Positions 56,506 through 64,000 of a stretch of DNA of 64,000 nucleotides are shown here, one piece after another. Under the pieces are notes generated by a model. The model was not told the origin of the DNA, did not search any database, and saw only the letters and a list, made by a program, of their open reading frames with translations. The translations under genes were made by a program, and so were the position numbers. How positions within the stretch are numbered: position 1 is the first letter of the stretch; each line of letters opens with the position of its first letter. Source of the stretch: Lojkania enalia (lineage: Eukaryota > Ascomycota > Dothideomycetes > Pleosporales); assembly GCA_010094045.1 (NCBI GenBank), contig ML986618.1:124001-188000 (forward strand), written 5' to 3'.

Positions 56506-59500
56506 GAAACGATTCTCTTCAGTTTTCTGTGACGGGCTCATGGCACTGCAGGACAGGGTACGCCCGATTTTCGCTTCATGTCCGTCTTTACGATTACCCC
56601 CTTCCGCTATAGATCGATACCAAAGGCGTCGCCCGCCGCAAAAAATTAATTCTCACGCCTGTCAAGTCGTCGTCTGTTGCGTTGATCTCCATTCGTTCCG
56701 GACTTCCCATGCTTGCATATGTGGCTGTGTCGCTTCAGGGATGTAGTGAGCAATCATTCAGCCTCGTCGATCGTGCAGGTGGCACACAAGGTAACTCGGC
56801 TGAGCACAACCCCGAGCGCTAGACCACACATTTCCTAACGGATATGTTTATTGATCCCTCAGATGCTTTAGCAGGCGAATCAATTCAGACACAGCGACAT
56901 CCATGGCCGACGGCCACACCGATGCGGAAGCGGAAACGGAATGCCACGCTGTTGCTGCCCAAATATCCGTCTGCAGGACGTAGCCAAGAGCCGTCTCGAG
57001 ACGTTTCTCGATCCTCCAACCCCGCTTCGTAGAAATTCTAGCTTCCATGGAGCAAACAACTGTATTTTGCCTAGGAAACCTCGAACCTCGGACTTTGCAG
57101 GACATGCGACCCTGCCTGTAGTGTTGAACATCATCGAGCCAAACCCTAGACAAGGGTTCTCACTCTCAACGTACGGAACGCTGTGTCGCGCAAAAGAGCA
57201 ATATGGGAAACCGGGACGGGTTGACGTGAATATCGGACGATTGTTGCAGCGCGTTTTCCCCCTCCCGGACTATCGTCGCACTGTTGTATTCGACAAACGT
57301 CACGTTCTCGGCAACGGTCGCCCCATAGCCATTTCTGGCAGGCTGGTGATGATCCGACGGCCTTGCGACGCCCACACAACGCCAATCCCCCAATAGCAAA
57401 CATGTCATTATTCGAATGCATACAGCCGTATGCCCGCGTAGGATTCAAAAGTGGGATGCCAGCGTGGGAGATGGGAGTTGGGGATTGGGGAAGCCATGAT
57501 CTTTGGCGGCTGTGGCAGGGCGGGTGACGGCCTGGCCCTGATCAGCCCGCTACTCGCTGCGGGATTTGTTTCTCGTTCCTGGATAAGGTGGAGCAGCAAA
57601 ATCCGCCCACACATTTATTTTCAAGCCTCTCCCGCATGTAGCAAAGAATATCGTATCTTATCTTCAGACATCTCCCTCATTATCAGCTTTTTGAATAATG
57701 ACAGCTTTTCTGCTTATTGTTTTTGGCGTGTTAATTGGGGGTGGAGATAGCGCGCCTCCGCATGCCCTGCACGACCACCATACCCACGCGCACGGAGACG
57801 CGCGCACTGTGCAGACCGCGCTGTTGTAGCGAGACTGTTTGACCCACCAGCAACGTGGATTCACTTTGTTTTACCTGGCTCGCTAGATGCATGCATGAAC
57901 CCACTTTCGTCCCGGAGGCGAGAGGCGCGAAGAGAAGGTCATTGCTGCTCGATTCATATCTCTGGCACAACTTCTTACTATGGACTAGGATTTTCGTACA
58001 CGACTTTGCCACGTCCGAGACACGCAATTGAGGCTATACAGAGAAGCTGATGATCCAATCAGACGGCAAGGGGTTGAAAATAGCGTTTCTTTGCTTAAGG
58101 CCGGTGCATGGTGTTGAGGTAGCACGTGCCACATGTCCTGCACGCACGGGGAGCATGATGGAGAAAATGTGCATGTATGCAGTTTCTCATGAACAAGGTT
58201 TAGATCTGCGAATACCATATGTACCTACAATCCGTGCGTGGATTCATTCGGCGAGGAACCGGAGACCTGGGATCAAACTTGTGCGGCTTTCCCGATGGAG
58301 TAGGTAGATGAGTGATGTTTAAATGTTTGCCTTTGATATTTTTTTTATATAGCTTGATACCACTCAATAGCTGAGCTTCGGCCCGAACAACCCTCCCGGT
58401 CCGAAATAGAATGTATGCCACTACGAGGTTTTAGAGAACGCACCGGCATCGTACGACACTTGGCCCGACAGCTGAGTCACTGTGGCGGTCGGTAAGACAT
58501 CGAACGATATTCGTGATTCCAGGTGCTAGTAAGGGATTTTAAGGATTCGAGTGGCTTAGTCTCCCGTCTTTCGGCCCGGCATAAATGGATATCTTAACAT
58601 GCACGGTTTTGAGGTTATGGCATAGCCTCTCCGAACTCGCCGACTGCAATATTATGTTTCATGTATATTCAATCACAGGCGTAGGGTCTAACCTGTGTCT
58701 TTCATTCGATGGTGCGGTATAGTCTGTAGTGTTAATTATAAGGATTAGTATATTGTGGTTTTGAATATCAAAGTTTAGATCCTGAAGGACGAGCGCAATG
58801 CTGTCAAACAGCACTCCACTCCCATCGATCTGAAACACTCAGTCCAACTCGACATCCTCGTAATACAGATTAAATTCAAACTAATTTTGCTTCAGCATGA
58901 CGATTACCTAATTTGCCACCGCTTTCAGGTGTCCCGGGCTCCCGGAGTTGTTAGTCTGAAGTTTCTAGACCAGTAGTTCCTAAATATAGTTACTAACCAA
59001 TCACGGCAACAATTTGGTGCTTCGATATCACGAGGCAGGCGACCACCCATTTCGTACACACAACTAATATCTCAATCGCAACGTCATAAATTTCACAATC
59101 ATACATCTAACCACACATTCTCATCTTCCAAAATCATACTCCCTAGCGTCCCCCTCTCGCACTCCTTTAAATTCCTCCACCTTCCATTCAATCCCCGCAC
59201 AGCACCTTTTTAGCCCATCCACCCAACCCCCCCACCAAAAAAATTCAACCTACGAAATCCCATCTCCATGTCTCATAATAGACGCTTGAAAAAGACGATT
59301 TATTTACATGATACTTCAGACCTAGGCAATACACACACCTTTCTCCAATCTCTACTAAACCCAACAACACATTCCTTTTTTCCATTGCCCAAACCTTATT
59401 ACCGTATAATGTATACAACGCATGTCAGCACAACATTCCGCAACACACACGCATATCCCGCACAAACGCTCCACCCAGGAGAACGTACTCCACTAGGCAA

Positions 59501-60237
59501 CAAAAACAATACATTATAGTTTCATCTCAAGTTGGAAAAGAAAGCATCGTAGCATTCAACCAGCCAGTCGGCTACTCCCAGCCATCTCACCAAATTGCAG
59601 AAATATTGGCAGCCCCTATAATGGGGCCTGGGCCTGAGGGCTACATGACCATGACCATGACAACCGTGATAGCAGTGATCGACTGGAGGATGTGCTCACT
59701 TCTTAGAGAGTGCATGTATACCCATGTTTAAGGGTCCTAAATCATGTTAAACACCATGATAATCAAGGAAAAATAATCCAATAGTAATACGCCTAGTAAT
59801 CACTCGACTAAACTCCCTCCTTCCTTCCCCTCCCTACATGTCAAATCCTCCCTCTTCTCATCCCAACCCAAATCTCCCTTACCCTACTCTACACAATCTC
59901 CCCAAAGCCTACAAAAGACTATATTTTATACTTATTATAGGTGTAACACCAACGCTATGCAATTCGAAAGCCCCTAAAATACTTCTCCAATCGTTATGTA
60001 GACAACAGGGCAGTCAACAACCCCCATCCCAACCCATGCAACTGTGCATCCCGCTCGGGAAACACCTCTCAAGCAAAACTGTGCTTAAAAAAAACCCCAA
60101 CCCGCGATCTGCCACCACTCCAACTCCCCCTTTTTTTTTCTTTCCATGATGACTTCGACAGACAATCCCTCTCAAGCTACAAACGAATAGAATGTCCCAA
60201 GTCGTAAGGGCTAGTCCAAAACCAGTGTTGCAGCCAA
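56506..60237. other. Intergenic between RSR1 and the DUF8035 gene
   Basis: About 3.7 kb. No supportable gene. A plus-strand frame at 56941-57396 (151 codons) shows no similarity. A (CATGAC)n repeat occurs at about 59646-59663, and 59050-60230 on the plus strand is C/A-rich with long runs, fitting the 3' flank of the minus-strand gene. Confidence 0.4.
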
Positions 60238-62976
60238 CTACCTCCCCGCCTCAATCATCCTTGGCCTCTCCCCCCCGCGCTTCCATTCCCGATCCCTCCT
60301 CCCAACATCATCATCACTCTCATCATCATCATTATATTCATAATCTCTCCTCCGATCCTCATCATCCCTATGACTCCGGTGCCTCCTCTCGCGATCCCGC
60401 CGCTCATGTTCATACTCCTCCTCTACACACGTACATCAGTAAAAAAAAAAAAAAAAAATTCCCTAAAGTTGGGAACCAGCTCGCTACATACCTCTTGCTT
60501 CACGAATCTCCCTAGTCCGATCAGCCAGCTTCTGAATTTCCGATTTCGACAAGACCCGCAGGACGATGACGCAGTCCATCCGCTCCTCGTAGCGCTCTTT
60601 GGCTTCCTCTAGCGCCTCTGGGTTGACCAACTTACGGTCAATCTTGGTCCATCGAGCGTTGGGCGGGATGTCTTTGCCTTTAATGGCGTCCTTGTGCGGC
60701 GCAACACCCTCGCGGATCGACTCCGGGTGTTCAGGGAACTTCTCCGTGGGCTTGCGTAGAATGCCTTTGGGCTTGGGTTCAGGATCCTTCGGCGGAGCGA
60801 CGATTTGAACTGTCCTAGGAGGTGCCTTATCGTCAATTGAGTCCGGCTCCTGGACGATATTTGAGTCCGTGAGGTTTCCTGAGCGATCATCGTAGCGGGA
60901 GTGGGCTGGCTCCGCTACATTGGATGGTGGACCACGGGATCGATCTCTTTCCTCCTTGCGACGTCGGCGCTCCCTTTCTCTATCCGATTCGCTCATTTCC
61001 CGGTCAAGAGGGAGTCTCCCGCTTCGTTCGGCCTCTTGCCGAATGCGTCGGCGGTACTCTTCATCAGGGTCAAGGGCCGCGTCTTTTGACGAGTCCTTCC
61101 GGCGTTCGCTCCCTCGTGCTGCATCTCTATCAACATAATGACGGGGTCGCTCTTCACTACTCTCGTCCGATGAATGGCCATGACGAGGCCTTCTATCCCT
61201 GTCATCGGGTTCATACCGACGATCCTTTACACTACGACTAGAATCTTGAGTCGATACATATGCAGCCGCTGCGGGTGGAAGACGGTCCTCTAGCGCTCGC
61301 TCCCTACGTTGTTCGGGTCCTCTATCACGCCGATCCCGCTCATCCCATTCCTTACGCCGCTCCCGTTCGCGCTCACGTTCTCGGTCAGAATCTCGGTCTG
61401 ATTCTCTGTCCCGAGTACGTTCCCTCTCGCGAGCCTTGAGTACTTCACCAGCACCATAGCTGACGGCTGCTGCAGTAGCGACGCTAGCAGCAGCGGGAAC
61501 GGTAGACGACATATGCCCACGATCATCCACATCTTGATCACGATGATCTCTATCGCGTTCTCGTGAGCGCTCATCGTAGATTGGGGGGATATCACGCTCG
61601 CGAGGGATCATGGGCTCCGGCATCCGAGCCTCAGCACGGTCAGCAGGGTAATAAGACGACGGACTGTAGTCCTCCGCTCTTGATCGGCCTGTCTCCTCAG
61701 GACTCCATATTGGCTGACGATCAAGGACATGGTGTTCATGCGCCAGATGCGGGTTGCCGGGGGCAATGCCGAAGCCTCGAGAAGCAACATTCCGATCTTC
61801 AAAACGATCAGCAGTAGTTTGGCGCCTATTTTCTAGATCCCTGTCCCGGCGGTCATATTCGTCATATGTGTCTCGCCGATGCTCCCGCTGTTCTTGATGA
61901 ATAGCTGGGGCGCGATGGCGCGTTGAAGAAGACCGATGAGGGCCTGGGTCTGGATATGACTCGTATTTCGAAACATCTCTAGAAACATCAATAGACGACG
62001 ATCTCGCTGGGTCACGGAGACTTCCATTCCTCGGAGCGCCATTATTGATCTTGCCGAAGCCACGAGTAGAAGGAGGTGGTCCTAATTCTCGAGTGGAACT
62101 CCGAGGTGCCTTCTCCATGATCAAGCTGGTAGGTCGAGAGCTTCGTTCCATGCTACCCGAACGGGGCCGGCGCCAAACTGGCTCTGTGTCACGATACATG
62201 CTAGCGGGATCAGTGTAGGAATATCCTTCATCACCGACGTCAGTATACCTGTGAGGGCCAGATTTGTTCTGATGATAATTGCGGCCCCCGCTTGTGACAC
62301 CATAGCCCCGCTCTTGGCTCTCTCGCCGGTGAGGTTCCATGACGTCTTTTTCTGCAACGAGCTTCGTTTGATTGTTGTCATCTATGCTATAAACTCTCTT
62401 ATGATCCCTTCGCGGAGCATGGTGAATGTAAGTATCTCCTTGGTTATTCCAAGACCGTGCGAGAGGGCTCGAAGGCCGTTCATGATGAGATGCGTGTAAG
62501 CCTGAGGTGCGAATGGGGATCGATGTGACTTGGGGAGGGGGCTTAAGATTTGGCCGTACCAAACGATCATCGGACTCGTTAAGCGTGTTTCGTCGAGGTC
62601 GGCCCGTGTAGGAGTCGTATTTGACGCCCCCCGCCCGGGAACCAGAAGCGTTCGAAGCGTATGAATACGTAGGGTGATATGTCCCGGATATTCTCTCACC
62701 GCTGGCCCTGGGAGAGGTTCCGCCCCGTGAGTAGTACGAATCAGAGTATGGATCAGTAAATGTGCCAGTCGACGACCGGCCAGGATTTCCAAAACGCCGC
62801 GGTGAGGCTGGGCGGTAGTATCTCGAATCCATACCGCCGGATTGCATCGCAGATGCCAGCTGCAGAGGGGGAAGGGCCAGCGAGTTGCGGCGAGGGGGCA
62901 ATGGCGGCGGTTGGTTGCAGGTATAAGAATACCTCCGCAGACTGGGTGTTTTTGCGGGGAGTAGAACGCTGCCCAT
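60238..62976 (-). CDS. DUF8035-type charged fungal protein (889 aa)
   Basis: Two exons, 62976-60492 and 60422-60238, joined across a 69-bp intron (GTATGT..GTGTAG), 889 aa. ATG at 62976 is the first in frame; ATG near 62850 (MQSGGMDSRYY) is a plausible alternative because homologues tend to begin close to that motif. The protein is almost fully hydrophilic: an Arg/Ser/Tyr/Gly-rich N-terminal 400 residues, an RE/RD/DR-repeat charged zone (RERERERERRKEWDERDRRD), one short Ala-rich hydrophobic patch, and the conserved module ARWTKIDRKLVNPEALEEA with YEERMDCVIVLRVL and KSEIQKLADRTREIREARGE near residue 770-830. Exon 2 adds an acidic/basic tail (EYEHERRDRERRHR, NDDDESDDD, PRMIEAGR). I recognise the module as DUF8035. 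Function unknown. The charged repeats resemble those of nuclear RNA-binding or splicing factors. Confidence 0.8.
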
Positions 62977-63800
62977 GGCTACAGTCAGTGGGTGAGGCTT
63001 CTTAGTGCAGAGGACAGAAAGACACAAACGAGATAGATTCAGCAACGAGATCGGGTGAAGAACTATGCTTTAGCTGCACATACATGCTGACGGCGGTATA
63101 TGAGAGGGTGCCCCGCGGGAGAAGATCGGCGGGCCAACCGTGGCAGCGGTCTACCTGCTGTCAGAGAAAGGAAGACGGGCGAGCAAGATAGCCCAATCGA
63201 GGCCGGATATGGGGTCGCGGCCCAAGAATGTGTTCGAGATGGTGGAGGCCGGCGGATGCAGGGACGTGCCCTCTCTCGCATGCAACAAACAACGTGATAG
63301 TTGCAGCGGATTTGCAGCAGTAAGCAGGGTAGCCCCAGGGGAACTGCTGCCACGCTGCTCGGCGGGGTATTCTCTTCGTGAGGCGGCAAATTTGGGGGGG
63401 GGGGTGGTTGAGTAACGAGAGACGTACCGGCCTGGCGGAGCAGACGAGAGCTGTGCGGGTCGGTGTCACGCCGCGGGAATCGGGAAGAAGGCACGAGGGA
63501 AGAAGAGTAAAGGGGACTGTGAGGTGTGCGGGTGTTGCGTGCGTATGTGTGAGAAGCGCAGGTGGCCCACCTAGCGACCTGACGACCTGACTTTACGTGT
63601 GGGACGGGTGCAAGATCAGCGGCGGCCGCCTATGACATCGATTTGCCCGGCGGGGCCAAGGGCTACAGCGCGCGCTGGGCGGCCGCCATTCGCCGGCCGC
63701 AAGCTCACCTTTCTCGCTGCGAGCCCCGCGCCTGCACCTGTTGCCCCCGATATATTTGATATTCTCGAAGCTGCAGGATAGGGCTCCCTGGCTCTCTGGG
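62977..63800. other. GC-rich 5' region of the DUF8035 gene
   Basis: About 0.8 kb of GC-rich sequence with a run of about 10 G near 63395-63404. A minus-strand frame (63063-63494, 143 codons) is probably chance: Pro/Arg/Ser-rich and without similarity. Confidence 0.4.
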
Positions 63801-63803
63801 CTC

Positions 63804-63989
63804 TCAGCCGAGAGCAACCAAATTCGCTTCATGATACACGGCGCCAGATATGCCGAGTACAACACAACCTCCCCCCACTCGAAGCTCGCCGTTGCACACA
63901 CCTTGCTGCTTCAGGAGACCGGACACCGCGGCCGCTGTCAGAATGCCCCCCGCCGCTCCGCTCTTGCTCGGGCTGAGAGATTCAGCCAT
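63804..63989 (-). CDS. Possible small or partial ORF at the window edge
   Basis: An ATG at 63989 opens a 61-codon frame reading AESLSPSKSGAAGGILTAAA, then LRVGGGCVVLGISGAVYHEA and a stop. The composition is Gly/Ala-rich and amphipathic with low charge, which differs from the surrounding chance frames, and it might be a first exon of a minus-strand gene. No family recognised; equally it may be composition-driven. No downstream exon could be identified. Confidence 0.2.
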   Translation of the reverse strand: MAESLSPSKSGAAGGILTAAAVSGLLKQQGVCNGELRVGGGCVVLGISGAVYHEANLVALG

Positions 63990-64000
63990 CGTGAACTGCT

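Noticed and set aside
57060..57120. Second tRNA-like B-box (GAGGTTCGAGG on the minus strand)
   Set aside because: No acceptor, D or anticodon stem around it.
56941..57396. 151-codon plus-strand open frame
   Set aside because: No domain, no signal peptide, no matching introns; overlaps other open frames on the opposite strand.
63063..63494. 143-codon minus-strand open frame upstream of the DUF8035 gene
   Set aside because: Pro/Ser/Arg-rich in GC-rich DNA, no similarity; more likely 5' leader.
1..64000. CRISPR arrays, operons, ribosome binding sites
   Set aside because: The window is eukaryotic; no regular repeat-spacer structure is seen.

Overview
The window is nuclear DNA of a filamentous ascomycete (Pezizomycotina). 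The signs are many short introns (mostly 46-60 bp) with GT..AG ends and CTAAC/CTGAC-like branch points, fungus-specific families (DUF8032, DUF8035, MARVEL-type membrane protein, BIM1-like copper protein, a one-membrane-span Cys-rich surface protein), a Hem14-type protoporphyrinogen oxidase, and an intron-containing tRNA-Gly. The gene content would suit Leotiomycetes, but the sequence alone does not settle the class. Most predicted proteins were checked by splicing by hand: exon sums are multiples of three and junctions rebuild conserved motifs.

Left part (1-24 kb): a 5'-truncated DUF8032 gene (+), an acidic nuclear-type protein (-) head to head with the leucine-catabolism gene MCCA (+), a 2.9 kb stretch without genes, a MARVEL-domain protein (-), an unexplained coding-like fragment, a Ure2-type glutathione S-transferase (-), another desert holding a broken TPR-protein relic, a cysteine-rich single-pass membrane protein (+), an SRR1-like gene (-) and a secreted flavin amine oxidase (-).

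Middle part (24-38.7 kb), the densest and most house-keeping: a GPI-type BIM1/X325 copper protein (-), nucleoporin NUP82 (-) divergent from cap-binding CBP20 (+), PdxT/SNO-type vitamin B6 glutaminase (-) divergent from a Sfp/NpgA-type phosphopantetheinyl transferase (+), a DJ-1/PfpI protein (+), a DAO-family FAD oxidoreductase (-), a Ser/Arg-rich fungal protein (-) and tRNA-Gly(UCC).

Right part (38.7-64 kb): a 5 kb AT-rich gene desert with a frame-shifted relic of a DUF6536 multi-span membrane protein, a secreted orphan (-), a diverged protoporphyrinogen oxidase (+), an SDR that lacks the usual Tyr-Lys pair (-), EMC1 with a GC-AG intron (-), the Ras-like GTPase RSR1/BUD1 with a 10-nt micro-exon (+), and a long charged DUF8035 protein (-). 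Three GC-rich intergenic islands (about 25.3-26.7, 53.3-55.6 and 63.0-64.0 kb) contrast with the AT-rich deserts.

No biosynthetic cluster, CRISPR array, intact transposon or clearly new multi-gene system is visible. The items most worth following are the two gene relics in the deserts, the divergent PPOX copy, the secreted orphan with no recognised family, the RSR1 micro-exon, and the unusual share of weak 5' splice sites.
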